The translations under genes and the position numbers were made by a program. 64,000 nucleotides of DNA from an uncultured Winogradskyella sp. (GTDB lineage Bacteria; Bacteroidota; Bacteroidia; Flavobacteriales; Flavobacteriaceae), in the NCBI GenBank assembly GCA_913055905.1, contig CAJXLB010000006.1, forward strand, positions 62,001-126,000. The letters run 5' to 3'. Below, in pieces: positions 24,529-33,962 of the stretch (within the stretch, counting starts at the first letter, position 1; each line of letters begins with the position of its first letter). Under the pieces are notes generated by a model. The model had not been told where the DNA came from. It did not search any database and saw only the letters and a list, made by a program, of their open reading frames with translations.

Positions 24529-24832
24529 TTTTTTTGATATTCAATGGTCTCACTAAATAAAGAATTAAAAGGGCTAACGCCATAAAATGTCTTTAAATAA
24601 CGGTTTTACTCGTTAAGTTCGGGTGAAAAATGCCTAATAACCATTTTCCATGAAGAATCGTTACGGTAAAAGTCAGACTTCATCCAAAACTTCTACTTTG
24701 TGTAATTGACTCCTACAAAAGCCCTGCCTTATGCTTAAACAAATGTTTAAAACGTTCCAATTTTATCTTATTTTTTAGAGATTGAAAATGATTGAGCGAA
24801 TTGCTCTAAATGATCTCAGGGATTTAAATAAC
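24529..24832. other. Non-coding stretch between glycosyltransferase and tRNA-Pro
   Basis: About 300 AT-rich bases with no credible ORF, only short local inverted repeats (for example GAGC-gaatt-GCTC near 24794). I see no known element; it probably includes the upstream region of the glycosyltransferase gene. Confidence 0.4.
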
Positions 24833-24863
24833 AAAAGGCTCAGTAATATACTGAACCTTTTTT
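24833..24863 (-). terminator. Terminator of the tRNA-Pro transcript
   Basis: On the minus strand the tRNA is followed at once by AAAAAAGGTTCAGTA-tat-TACTGAGCCTTTT, a hairpin with a T-rich end. Confidence 0.75.
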
Positions 24864-24864
24864 G

Positions 24865-24939
24865 TCGGGGTGGCAGGATTCGAACCTGCGACCTCCGCGT
24901 CCCAAACGCGGCGCGATAACCGGGCTACGCTACACCCCG
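24865..24939 (-). tRNA. tRNA-Pro (anticodon UGG)
   Basis: The minus strand folds into a full cloverleaf: acceptor stem CGGGGTG/CACCCCG, anticodon stem CCGCG/CGCGG with loop TTTGGGA (anticodon TGG), and T arm GCAGG-TTCGAAT-CCTGC. CCA is not encoded. A terminator hairpin follows. Confidence 0.95.
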
Positions 24940-25177
24940 AAAACTTTGTTAGAAAAATATCCGATGGACATTTTTATGTGGCGGTCAACGCGTGAATTGA
25001 CTTCCTTTCCAAAATTGGATTGCAAATATAGAATTTTTCTCAGGAATACGACAACTTTTCAGGAAGGATTTAAGATGTTGTAAAAATGAATTTATTAGAG
25101 ATAATTAACCTCTTAAGTTTTAATGAGTAATGAAGTGAGACATGCTTATTTAAGACTTGCCTAATTATAACTTAGCA

Positions 25178-25948
25178 TCAAATATGATAATTAAACTCAT
25201 TTCTTAACCTCGCAGTAATTATCCTTAATCGATGGTTACGCATCTTCCTGTAAATCCTTTTTAAACCTTGTTTTGAAGTCAAATCCCGATGGTCATTAAA
25301 TTTTTTTACATTAGAAGCGCTCATAAGCAAATTTTCCCCATTACAAATATTATAAATAGCTGCAGGAAATGGTATGTCCTTTAAGACAATATCCGTGTTT
25401 AGAACCTTTAACCGATGATCAAAATATAAGTCTATTTCACCCTTATCAAAATAATGATTTATTAATTCAGGTTTAACTATTACTGAGCTGCCACATACCC
25501 AATTAAACTTCTTAGTAAATATCAAAAACCTCTTAAACTTATAATTAATAAATCCCTTATCAATGTACCAACCAGGATGATCAGTATTGGGATTATTCAG
25601 AAAGTGGACCAATTTATTACTTATATAGTCATCTGCATCAACCATAACAACATATTTAGAAGGAAAATTATTTTGGGCATACTCTACACCAGTTTTTATC
25701 TTATTTCCCTTATCTATCCTTTTATCGATAATAGATTTTTCTAGAGGTGGCTTAAATGTTGCTTCAACAAAATGTAAATTTTCATGAGAGAAGGAAATCG
25801 TTGGTATTTCATGACAAACTACGACAACATTAAATCGGGTATCAGCCTGATTGAAAATTGATCTAATTGTACTATCAAATAACCGACATAAATTTGGCCA
25901 GTTAGCACAGGCCGATTTACTTTTAACCGGAACAATAAATGTTATCAC
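25178..25948 (-). CDS. Family 2 glycosyltransferase, paralogue
   Basis: This 256-residue protein shares with the gene at 23740-24528 the opening ITFIVPVKSK, the VVVVCHEIP strand, the acidic motif (VVMVDADDYI), the CGSSVIVKP block and the YFDHRLKVLN block. The two are clear paralogues; the whole length aligns with few gaps. It is on the minus strand upstream of the tRNA-Pro gene. The coding sequence looks somewhat richer in A+T than nearby core genes. Donor and acceptor sugars are unknown. Confidence 0.8.
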   Translation of the reverse strand: MITFIVPVKSKSACANWPNLCRLFDSTIRSIFNQADTRFNVVVVCHEIPTISFSHENLHFVEATFKPPLEKSIIDKRIDKGNKIKTGVEYAQNNFPSKYVVMVDADDYISNKLVHFLNNPNTDHPGWYIDKGFINYKFKRFLIFTKKFNWVCGSSVIVKPELINHYFDKGEIDLYFDHRLKVLNTDIVLKDIPFPAAIYNICNGENLLMSASNVKKFNDHRDLTSKQGLKRIYRKMRNHRLRIITARLRNEFNYHI

Positions 25949-26188
25949 ATGATTGGTTTAGTGCTATAAATTAGTCATTTACTAAACTTTAACAAAAAAA
26001 AATGCTAGCTGCTCAAAAAATTCGTTAAAGTGTAATAAAACTAAAAAAAAACACTTCAAATTAATTTTTCGGCGGATAAAAGTGGCCCGTAAAAGTTGAA
26101 CGAGATGAAAAGTACATTTAAATTAATTCTAACTTCATAAAGTAGTAACAAATATATATTTTTAAACACTGGTTGAATTTCAGAATCA

Positions 26189-27295
26189 ATGAAACGAAAA
26201 TTATTTATAATCATTATTTTATCCATTAATGCCCTGTCATGCGCACAAGACAAAAACCCAGTGAATAATGCCAATACCTACGAAGTTGTGGTTGGCGACC
26301 TCTCAATTCCTTGGGGATTTTGCTTTCTACCGGATGGCGCAATGCTCATTACAGAAAAATCTGGAGCGCTCATTCATTTCAAAAATGGCAAAAAAACCAA
26401 TATAGAAGGGCTTCCAGACATTTACGTAAGAGGTCAAGGCGGATTAATGGACATTAAACTAGATCCAGATTATAAAGACAATGGCTGGATTTACATGTCC
26501 TATGCCTCAACAGGAAATGAAGATGGCGGAGGAAACACGACCATTGCAAGGGCAAAGCTTTCTGGCAATGCCCTAACCAATTTAGAAATCCTTTATAAGG
26601 CTTGGCCAAACTCTAAACGTGGCCAGCACTTTGGGTCTCGTTTGGACTTCGATGCGAAAGGCTATCTCTATTTCACCATTGGTGATCGTGGCAATAGGGA
26701 TGTGAATCCACAAGACATTACTAGAGATTGCGGTAAAGTATATCGCATCCATCCAGATGGCAGGATTCCAAAAGACAATCCGTTTGTAAATGCTTCAAAT
26801 GCCAAAACTGCTATTTACTCATATGGCCACCGAAACCCTCAAGGAATGACCATTCATCCAGAGACCGGTCAAATATGGACACATGAGCATGGCCCAAAAG
26901 GTGGTGACGAAATCAATATTATAGAAAAAGGAAAAAATTATGGCTGGCCGGTAATAAGCTATGGCATTAATTATAGTGGCACCAAATTTACAGACATCAC
27001 CGAAAAAGAAGGCATGGAGCAGCCGCTTCATTATTGGGTACCTTCCATTGCACCCAGCGGTATGGCGTTTATTTCCGGTGACAACTACGGTGATTGGAAA
27101 GGCAATCTACTCGTAGGCTCTCTCAAATTTCAGTATTTAGATATGTGCACCTTAAAAGACAACAAGGTCATCAAAGAAGAACGCTTACTCGACGGCATAG
27201 GACGTGTACGCTCGGTTGAGCAAGGTCCTGATGGCTTTATTTATGTTGGCGTGGAAGGTGTCGGAATCGTTAAACTAATACGTAAAGACAATTAA
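26189..27295 (+). CDS. PQQ-dependent sugar dehydrogenase, lipoprotein
   Basis: This 368-residue protein has a lipoprotein signal (ALSC, Cys18) and the six-bladed beta-propeller of soluble aldose sugar dehydrogenases. The catalytic histidine lies in GQHFGSRLDFD, and other marks are YLYFTIGDRG, WTHEHGPKGGDEINII and GKNYGWPVIS. It would oxidise a sugar at the periplasmic or surface side, with PQQ taken up from outside or made elsewhere (no pqq genes here). A cytochrome c gene begins 3 bases after its stop, a natural electron acceptor. Confidence 0.9.
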   Translation: MKRKLFIIIILSINALSCAQDKNPVNNANTYEVVVGDLSIPWGFCFLPDGAMLITEKSGALIHFKNGKKTNIEGLPDIYVRGQGGLMDIKLDPDYKDNGWIYMSYASTGNEDGGGNTTIARAKLSGNALTNLEILYKAWPNSKRGQHFGSRLDFDAKGYLYFTIGDRGNRDVNPQDITRDCGKVYRIHPDGRIPKDNPFVNASNAKTAIYSYGHRNPQGMTIHPETGQIWTHEHGPKGGDEINIIEKGKNYGWPVISYGINYSGTKFTDITEKEGMEQPLHYWVPSIAPSGMAFISGDNYGDWKGNLLVGSLKFQYLDMCTLKDNKVIKEERLLDGIGRVRSVEQGPDGFIYVGVEGVGIVKLIRKDN

Positions 27296-27298
27296 AAG

Positions 27299-27745
27299 AT
27301 GAGACTAAGCAAGGTGACAAAAATCATATATTTATTCATGGCAATTGGACTACTTTTGTCCTGCAAATCAGAAAAAAAGAAAGCTGACGTCTACGCCCAA
27401 AAAAACCAAGTAGATAAGTCTAGCTTCAACAAAGGTAAGGCCATATATAATCAGCTTTGTATAACCTGCCATATGGCAAACGGAGAAGGTGTTGAAAAAA
27501 TATTTCCACCATTAGCCAACTCGGATTATTTAAAAAATAATCAAGAGGCAAGCATAAGAGCCGTAAAATACGGTATGTCGGGAGAAATAGTAGTAAATGG
27601 TATTACCTATAACAGTGTTATGGCTCCATTAGGATTAACAGATGAAGAAGTTGCTGACGTCATGAATTATATTAATAATGCTTGGGGAAATGCAATAGAC
27701 AATAAGGTAACGCCTGATATGGTCGCAAAAATCAAAAAACAGTAA
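27299..27745 (+). CDS. Cytochrome c family lipoprotein
   Basis: This 148-residue protein has a lipobox (LLSC, Cys22), a Lys-rich spacer and one class I cytochrome c domain. The heme motif is CITCH at residues 54-58, and the axial Met probably lies in NSVMAPLG. It follows the PQQ dehydrogenase after 3 bases, so it most likely receives the electrons from it and passes them to the respiratory chain. Confidence 0.92.
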   Translation: MRLSKVTKIIYLFMAIGLLLSCKSEKKKADVYAQKNQVDKSSFNKGKAIYNQLCITCHMANGEGVEKIFPPLANSDYLKNNQEASIRAVKYGMSGEIVVNGITYNSVMAPLGLTDEEVADVMNYINNAWGNAIDNKVTPDMVAKIKKQ

Positions 27746-27748
27746 TTT

Positions 27749-28354
27749 ATGCTCGTAATAGGAATTGCAGGAGGTACAGGTTGCGGAAAGACGACTGTTG
27801 TAGACACCATTTTACATGAATTACCAGAGGGCGAAGTAGGCGTAATCTCCCAAGATTCCTATTATAAAGATACATCGCATCTCAGTTTTGAAGAGCGGAC
27901 GAAAATAAATTTCGACCATCCTAAATCCATAGATTTCGACCTATTACAAGAGCATATCGCGATTCTTAAAACAGGACAACCTATTGAGCAGCCAGTGTAT
28001 TCTTTTGTAAATCATAATCGGACTGGCGATACCATAAAAACACTTCCCAGGAAGGTAATGATTGTAGAAGGTATTTTGATTTTCTCACATCCAGAAATAA
28101 GGGATTTATTCGACATTAAGATTTTTGTGCATGCCGACTCTGACGAGCGTTTAATCAGGCGCCTCAAAAGAGATATCAATGAGCGAGGACGCGATATAAA
28201 TGAAGTATTAAACCGCTACCAAACGACACTTAAGCCTATGCATCAGCAATTTATTGAGCCCATGAAAGAATACGCTGATATTATCATCCCTAACAACAAA
28301 TACAATACCGTGGCTGTAGACATCGTAAGAACCATAATCAATGAACGTTTGTAA
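27749..28354 (+). CDS. udk: Uridine kinase
   Basis: This 201-residue P-loop kinase phosphorylates uridine and cytidine in pyrimidine salvage. Walker A is GGTGCGKT (8-15); the nucleoside region QDSYYKD and NFDHPKSIDFDLL and the lid RRLKRDINERGRD are all intact. It starts 3 bases after the cytochrome gene, and its stop overlaps the start of the FtsB-like gene (TAATG). Confidence 0.94.
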   Translation: MLVIGIAGGTGCGKTTVVDTILHELPEGEVGVISQDSYYKDTSHLSFEERTKINFDHPKSIDFDLLQEHIAILKTGQPIEQPVYSFVNHNRTGDTIKTLPRKVMIVEGILIFSHPEIRDLFDIKIFVHADSDERLIRRLKRDINERGRDINEVLNRYQTTLKPMHQQFIEPMKEYADIIIPNNKYNTVAVDIVRTIINERL

Positions 28355-28680
28355 TGGCCAAATTCAATTCTAAATACCTAAAACCGTTTAAAAACATCTA
28401 CGTTATTGTCCTCATCGTTTTTGTCGTGTGGATGCTGTTTTTTGATGCACATTCCTTCATATTTCACAGAGAACTCAATGCAGAAATCAACGAACTCGAG
28501 TATCAAAAAGAACACTATAAACAGGAAATCGAGCGAGACAGTAAAGCCATAAAGGAATTGAGTACCGAAGAAGGTATAGAGCGTATGGCAAGAGAAACCT
28601 ACTACATGAAGAAACCTAACGAAGATATATTTATCATAGAATACGAAGACAGTATTCCCAAACAAGATAACAATGAGTAA
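28354..28680 (+). CDS. Septum formation initiator (FtsB/DivIC family)
   Basis: This 108-residue bitopic protein has a short basic N-terminus, one membrane helix (residues about 14-32), then a coiled coil (about 38-70) and the conserved ARETYYMKKPNEDIFIIEY end typical of DivIC. It should act in the divisome. The next gene (methylmalonyl-CoA mutase) overlaps its stop by 8 bases, so the operon udk-divIC-mut is continuous. Confidence 0.9.
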   Translation: MAKFNSKYLKPFKNIYVIVLIVFVVWMLFFDAHSFIFHRELNAEINELEYQKEHYKQEIERDSKAIKELSTEEGIERMARETYYMKKPNEDIFIIEYEDSIPKQDNNE

Positions 28681-30049
28681 ATCATTATTCAACGCGTTTG
28701 AACCGGTATCCTCCAAGGCTTGGAAACAAAAAATCCAAGTGGACCTTAAGGGTGCCGACTATAACGACACACTAATTTGGAAGACCTACGACGGCATTGA
28801 CGTTAAACCCTTTTACCACGCCGATCAGTTTGAGGATTTTCCTGACATTTCCAATACACAGGTAACCCAGTGGAAGGTTTGCGAAACCATTAATGTCACC
28901 AATTGCAAGGCTGCCAATGCAAAAGCCCATGATGTTTTAAACCGAGGTGCAGAAAGCATCTATTTTAACCTCAACACTGCGACTTTTGATATCGCCCAGT
29001 TGCTAAAAGACATCGATACCAACCTAACGCCAATAGATTTAAGCTACAAGACCATTTCACGAAAGGAGCTCGATGAACTGTTAAAGTTGGACAAGGCCTC
29101 GTTTTCAAAAATGTATGTTCATTTTGATTGTATTGGGCATCTAGGAAAAACAGGCAACTGGTTCTCCAATTTAAAAAGCGATCATCAATATCTAGAAGCT
29201 TTGGTAAAACACACCAATCAATTAACAGTTGATTTGTCGCATTACCAAAATGCAGGAGCTACTAACGTACAGCAATTGGCTTATGCCCTAGCCCACGCCA
29301 ATGAATACCTCAACCACCTGGACCAAACCCTTTCAAGTGACGAAAAGCAATCCCTGACAGTAACATTTAAGGTTTCTGTAGGTTCCAACTACTTTTTTGA
29401 AATTGCAAAATTGAGAGCCTTAAGACAACTTTGGGCGAGCCTAGCCTCAGCATATGGCGTCAATACTCAATGCCGCATCATCAGTACGCCTAGCAAACGG
29501 AACAAGACTATTTACGACTATAATGTAAATATGCTTAGGACAACGACCGAATGCATGAGTGCGATATTGGGCGGTTCTGATGTGGTCTCCAACCTAGCTT
29601 ATGATGCCATTTATCATAAAGACAATGAGTTTGGAAGTAGGATAGCCAGAAACCAATTACTTGTCTTAAAACACGAAAGCTATTTCGACAAGGTAAACAA
29701 CCCTGCCGATGGCACTTATTATATTGAAACCTTAACGGAACAATTGGCCGAAAAAGCACTAGGACTATTCAAAAATATTGAATCTGGAGGTGGCTTTTTA
29801 CACCAACTAAAAGAAGGAATTATCCAACGAAAGATTAAGGAAAGTGCCGCTGTGGAACAAGCCGATTTTGACGCTGGAACACTGGTGCTCTTAGGTACTA
29901 ACAAGCACCCAAATTCGGAAGATCGGATGAAAAATGACTTGGAAATTAGCCCATTTTTGGAAACCGAAGCTAGAAAAAATCTTATTGAACCAATTATTGA
30001 AAAAAGACTATCAGAACAATTGGAAATGAATAGATTAAATAATGAGTAA
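28673..30049 (+). CDS. mutA: Methylmalonyl-CoA mutase, small subunit
   Basis: This 458-residue protein is the catalytically inactive partner of the mutase. It lines up with the TIM-barrel part of the large subunit (for example the tail block of paired residues NLAYDAIYHKDN and the EIAKLRALRQLW helix) but has no B12-binding domain. Start at 28673 overlaps the divIC-like stop. The 52-base gap to the large subunit gene lets both be made from one transcript. Confidence 0.9.
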   Translation: MSKSLFNAFEPVSSKAWKQKIQVDLKGADYNDTLIWKTYDGIDVKPFYHADQFEDFPDISNTQVTQWKVCETINVTNCKAANAKAHDVLNRGAESIYFNLNTATFDIAQLLKDIDTNLTPIDLSYKTISRKELDELLKLDKASFSKMYVHFDCIGHLGKTGNWFSNLKSDHQYLEALVKHTNQLTVDLSHYQNAGATNVQQLAYALAHANEYLNHLDQTLSSDEKQSLTVTFKVSVGSNYFFEIAKLRALRQLWASLASAYGVNTQCRIISTPSKRNKTIYDYNVNMLRTTTECMSAILGGSDVVSNLAYDAIYHKDNEFGSRIARNQLLVLKHESYFDKVNNPADGTYYIETLTEQLAEKALGLFKNIESGGGFLHQLKEGIIQRKIKESAAVEQADFDAGTLVLLGTNKHPNSEDRMKNDLEISPFLETEARKNLIEPIIEKRLSEQLEMNRLNNE

Positions 30050-30101
30050 AACTCACTATTGAAAAAATCTATAGTAAGGATTTACCTTAAAAATCAACAC
30101 A

Positions 30102-32228
30102 ATGAGCAGAAAAAACATTCAACATATAAAACTTAAATCGGCATCACCAAAACAAGCGGAAACCAAACCTTCTCATTTTAAAACTGCCGAAGATATTGAC
30201 GTAAAATCCACTTACTCCAAAGCTGATATTTCGGAGGCGGAACACCTCAATTTTGTGGCTGGGATTGCACCCAATTTGAGAGGACCCTATTCCACCATGT
30301 ATGTTAGACGTCCATGGACCATAAGACAGTATGCAGGCTTCTCTACCGCAGAGGAAAGTAATGCCTTTTACAGACGAAATTTAGCAGCAGGGCAAAAAGG
30401 TCTATCCGTGGCATTTGATTTGGCCACACATCGTGGTTATGATTCAGACCATGAGCGTGTTGTTGGTGACGTGGGCAAAGCAGGAGTGGCTATCGATTCG
30501 GTTGAGGATATGAAAGTGCTATTTGACCAAATTCCCTTGGATAAAATGTCGGTATCCATGACCATGAATGGCGCCGTATTGCCCATCATGGCCTTTTACA
30601 TTGTTGCTGCCGAAGAGCAAGGCATAAAGCCAGAGCAACTCGCTGGGACGATTCAAAATGACATTCTTAAGGAGTTTATGGTGCGTAATACCTACATCTA
30701 CCCTCCTACACCATCGATGAAAATCATTTCAGATATTTTTGAATACACCAGTAAAAACATGCCGCGCTTTAACAGCATAAGCATCTCCGGCTACCATATG
30801 CAAGAAGCTGGCGCTACCTGTGATATAGAGCTGGCATACACCTTGGCTGATGGTCTCGAATATATTAGAAAAGGACTGGAAGCTGGCATGGATATAGACA
30901 CCTTTGCGCCACGTTTGTCGTTCTTCTGGGCTATTGGCATGAATCATTTTATGGAGATTGCCAAGATGCGAGCAGCGCGTTTACTGTGGGCCAAACTGGT
31001 AAAGCAATTCAACCCAAAGAATCCGAAGTCCCTAGCCTTACGGACGCACAGTCAGACCTCAGGATGGAGTTTAACGGAACAAGACCCTTTCAATAATGTG
31101 GCCCGAACCTGTATTGAAGCTGCAGCAGCAGCTTTTGGAGGCACTCAAAGTTTACATACCAATGCCTTGGATGAAGCCATTGCCTTACCAACGGATTTTT
31201 CGGCACGTATTGCCCGAAATACACAAATCTATCTTCAAGAGGAAACCAACATCACCAAAACGGTAGACCCTTGGGCTGGCAGTTATTATGTTGAAAAATT
31301 GACCCATGATATCGCCCACAAAGCTTGGCAACTCATAGAGGAAGTAGAAGGACTTGGCGGAATGACCAAAGCCATCGAGGCTGGTATACCCAAGATGCGT
31401 ATCGAAGAAGCGGCTGCACGGAAACAAGCCCGAATTGATTCGGGACAAGATGTTATCGTTGGTGTAAACAAATACAAATTAGACCAGGAAGACCCCTTGC
31501 ATATTTTAGAGGTTGATAATCAAACCGTGCGAAACCAGCAAATAGAATCCTTAAAACGTATTAAGGCCAGTCGTAACAACGAAGCAGTAAAGAAAGCTTT
31601 GGCCGAACTTACAGCAGCAGCTAAATCAGGTGAGGAAAATTTATTAGCTTTAGCGGTAGCTGCGGCCAGACATCGGGCAACCCTGGGCGAAATATCAGAT
31701 GCCTTGGAAGCCGAGTTTGGACGCTACAAAGCACAGATTAAATCCTTTTCGGGCGTGTACAGTAAAGAAATAAAAGACGATAAAAGCTTTGAAAAAGCGC
31801 GAGCCTTGGCCGATACGTTTGCCGAACAAGAGGGCAGGCGTCCGCGTATTATGATTGCCAAAATGGGCCAAGACGGTCACGATAGAGGTGCTAAAGTAGT
31901 CGCTACTGGCTATGCAGACGTTGGCTTTGATGTAGATATCGGACCACTTTTCCAAACACCTGCAGAGGCCGCCAAACAGGCCGTAGAGAACGATGTGCAC
32001 ATTTTGGGTGTTTCCTCATTGGCCGCAGGACATAAAACCTTGGTACCACAAGTTATTGAAGAACTTAAAAAGTATGGCCGTGATGATATTATGGTGATTG
32101 TAGGTGGCGTTATACCAAAGCAAGATTACCAATACTTGTTTGATGCTGGTGCCGTTGCCGTCTTTGGCCCAGGAACCAAAATCAGTGAAGCAGCGATACA
32201 GATTTTGGACATTTTAATTGATGAGTAA
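30102..32228 (+). CDS. scpA: Methylmalonyl-CoA mutase, large subunit
   Basis: This 708-residue subunit converts L-methylmalonyl-CoA and succinyl-CoA into one another with adenosylcobalamin, linking propionate metabolism to the TCA cycle. The barrel carries [18 protein letters not shown] and [13 protein letters not shown]; the C-terminal B12 domain has the DxHxxG motif ([10 protein letters not shown]) and the usual LSSLAAGH-like loop ([12 protein letters not shown]). No mutase chaperone gene (meaB) is seen in the window. Confidence 0.95.
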   Translation: MSRKNIQHIKLKSASPKQAETKPSHFKTAEDIDVKSTYSKADISEAEHLNFVAGIAPNLRGPYSTMYVRRPWTIRQYAGFSTAEESNAFYRRNLAAGQKGLSVAFDLATHRGYDSDHERVVGDVGKAGVAIDSVEDMKVLFDQIPLDKMSVSMTMNGAVLPIMAFYIVAAEEQGIKPEQLAGTIQNDILKEFMVRNTYIYPPTPSMKIISDIFEYTSKNMPRFNSISISGYHMQEAGATCDIELAYTLADGLEYIRKGLEAGMDIDTFAPRLSFFWAIGMNHFMEIAKMRAARLLWAKLVKQFNPKNPKSLALRTHSQTSGWSLTEQDPFNNVARTCIEAAAAAFGGTQSLHTNALDEAIALPTDFSARIARNTQIYLQEETNITKTVDPWAGSYYVEKLTHDIAHKAWQLIEEVEGLGGMTKAIEAGIPKMRIEEAAARKQARIDSGQDVIVGVNKYKLDQEDPLHILEVDNQTVRNQQIESLKRIKASRNNEAVKKALAELTAAAKSGEENLLALAVAAARHRATLGEISDALEAEFGRYKAQIKSFSGVYSKEIKDDKSFEKARALADTFAEQEGRRPRIMIAKMGQDGHDRGAKVVATGYADVGFDVDIGPLFQTPAEAAKQAVENDVHILGVSSLAAGHKTLVPQVIEELKKYGRDDIMVIVGGVIPKQDYQYLFDAGAVAVFGPGTKISEAAIQILDILIDE

Positions 32229-32284
32229 CTGGGATATTATTTTGATTTAATTACAAATGAACTAAGCATTTTGTTTTTGTTTTA

Positions 32285-32312
32285 ATTAATTGGCCCTACT
32301 TAAAAAAACCCT
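32285..32312 (+). repeat. Spacer repeat, copy 1
   Basis: The sequence TTAATTGGCCCTACTTAAAAA shares the 8-mer CCCTACTT (32294-32301) and the preceding TAATxGGC context with copy 2 (33161-33168). In each case about 47-50 bases separate CCCTACTT from the next start codon. Confidence 0.4.
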
Positions 32313-32351
32313 TTGTTTTCAGTAAAAAAATAGAAATGGTATTACAAAAAT

Positions 32352-33119
32352 TTGACTAACAATCCTAATATATTAGTTCAAAAACGATTGCAAATTATTG
32401 AGAAACGTATATCATCAATTGCGTTTTTAAATGCCCATTTAAAACAGTTTAGCGAAGATGATAAGGCAATCGATGAAAAACCAAGGTTTTTTAGTGGCCT
32501 GTATTTGTTTTATTATTATTCTTTTTCTCAATTTATTTTAGAGATAAATAAACTTTTTGACTTTAGTTCTGACGAATATTACTCTATTCCAAAACTTCTA
32601 AACCATATCGATTCAAATATTAAGAGTATTGAATGGTATAAAACAAAGACAATATCTGTTAATGCCATTGAAAAAGATAGTAATTCTGGCAAACTTGTTT
32701 TGAAAAGCGGTGAAAAAACTGAATGGCAAGAAGTAGCACGGAACAACGAATTGAAAGAAAAAAAAGAAATGATAGCGGAGTTAAAATCCAGTATAAATGA
32801 ACACAAAGAAAATATTCATAAAATTCAAACAATAAGAAATAAGTTTATAGCTCATTTAGATAAAAATTTTCAAGACTATAATTTAAATATTCCTACAGAA
32901 ATGGCTGATGAGCTTTTTACTTTAGCCTATAAAGTTTTTAATAAAGTAAATCAGGAAATAAGAGGCAGAACACTAGGAATAGACTTTATTCAACAATCAA
33001 CTCATTCAACATTGATTCCAATTAAACAATACTATAAAATAAGGACTCACATTTTATTAGCTAGTAACAATCCAAAGAAATCAATTGATATTGAATATCT
33101 AAAAGAATCTATTCGATAA
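32352..33119 (+). CDS. HEPN-like (AbiU2-type) protein, possible RNase or defence factor
   Basis: This 255-residue protein starts at a TTG; an in-frame ATG is not available upstream before a stop. It is helical, with a long charged coiled coil (about 130-160) leading to the HEPN signature IRNKFIAHLDK (Arg162, Asn163, His168), which fits RNxxxxH and the AbiU2-like branch. HEPN proteins are often RNases in toxin-antitoxin or abortive infection systems. The gene is visibly AT-rich and alone. No partner nucleotidyltransferase is adjacent. Function is inference; the domain call rests on the motif. Confidence 0.55.
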   Translation: MTNNPNILVQKRLQIIEKRISSIAFLNAHLKQFSEDDKAIDEKPRFFSGLYLFYYYSFSQFILEINKLFDFSSDEYYSIPKLLNHIDSNIKSIEWYKTKTISVNAIEKDSNSGKLVLKSGEKTEWQEVARNNELKEKKEMIAELKSSINEHKENIHKIQTIRNKFIAHLDKNFQDYNLNIPTEMADELFTLAYKVFNKVNQEIRGRTLGIDFIQQSTHSTLIPIKQYYKIRTHILLASNNPKKSIDIEYLKESIR

Positions 33120-33130
33120 AAACTATTTAT

Positions 33131-33180
33131 AACAACACCTAAAAGTAATGGCTAGTTCTTCCCTACTTCCCAAAAAAAAA
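33131..33180 (+). repeat. Spacer repeat, copy 2
   Basis: It combines the AAAAGTAATGG motif (33141-33151), matching 10 of 11 bases with copy 3 (34429-34439), and CCCTACTT (33161-33168), identical to copy 1. The run ACAAC precedes the AAAAGxAATGG motif in both copies 2 and 3. Confidence 0.5.
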
Positions 33181-33215
33181 GCTTTAACCACTGTAAAACA
33201 TTTTGACCAAATCAC

Positions 33216-33962
33216 GTGAACAGAGAATTCCATTTAAGCTATTGTAAAGTTTGTAATAATCGAAAAAAAGATTTTAGGAAAGGACTGATTTGTGCTTTAA
33301 CTAACGATAGAGCTGATTTTAGTGACCATTGTCCAACATTCAATTTAGATACGTCCGAACTAGAAAAGATTAGAAACGAAATCAAAGCTCAAATAGACGA
33401 TAAATATGTTGCAACTAGTATTGAAAATGCTTTAGGGCTTAACAATGGCATTTTTACCAGACCAGGAACATCCAGAAATACCAAATATAAATCTGTGGAA
33501 AAAACCCATAATTTAACGTTTAAGAACAATGTTGCCTATGACAAAGCTGTTTTGGTTTTAACGTTATGTGCCCTTTTATATATTTTCTTTATAAACTATG
33601 ATGCTATTGCCAATTCAAATTTAGATGATGGTGTTTTGGTAGGTTTTGCTGTTCTACTGGTTATTATTCCTGTTTTCATGTATCGCGCCTTTTTTATGAA
33701 ACACAAAATCAAAATCAGAATAACCAAAGCTGGAATTGAATATGACGGAAAGCAGATAAACTGGCACGAGATAATTGACCTTGGTATTTTAAAGGCTAAA
33801 AGTGCACGAGTAAATGAACATAAAATTATTGTTGGAACAATTACTAGAGGTATTTTTGAAATTGACCTAACGAGCCTTAATGTAAGTCCTGAAGAATTTG
33901 CCGACATTGTTTTAATAAACGCTGAAAATGAAATTAAATACCTATTTAGCCAATCGACTTAA
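33216..33962 (+). CDS. Zinc-ribbon membrane protein of unknown function
   Basis: This 248-residue protein starts at a GTG. The N-terminus has a possible metal site of four cysteines: CKVC at residues 10-13, Cys at about 26 and about 39 (ICALTND and DHCPTF). About 70 linker residues follow, then two close membrane helices (about 108-155) and a C-terminal PH-like beta domain (IRITKAGIEYDGKQINWHEI). No catalytic motif is visible; the structure suggests a membrane sensor. Its end overlaps the DinB-like gene by 35 bases. Confidence 0.6.
   Translation: MNREFHLSYCKVCNNRKKDFRKGLICALTNDRADFSDHCPTFNLDTSELEKIRNEIKAQIDDKYVATSIENALGLNNGIFTRPGTSRNTKYKSVEKTHNLTFKNNVAYDKAVLVLTLCALLYIFFINYDAIANSNLDDGVLVGFAVLLVIIPVFMYRAFFMKHKIKIRITKAGIEYDGKQINWHEIIDLGILKAKSARVNEHKIIVGTITRGIFEIDLTSLNVSPEEFADIVLINAENEIKYLFSQST

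Noticed and set aside
24529-24830. Search for a small gene or att site next to tRNA-Pro
   Set aside because: No credible start and no repeat of the tRNA 3' end seen by eye.
24862-25083. ORF of 73 residues on the plus strand starting with MSGWQDSNLRPPRP
   Set aside because: It runs through the antisense of the tRNA-Pro gene; the motif is a known artefact of tRNA reverse complements.
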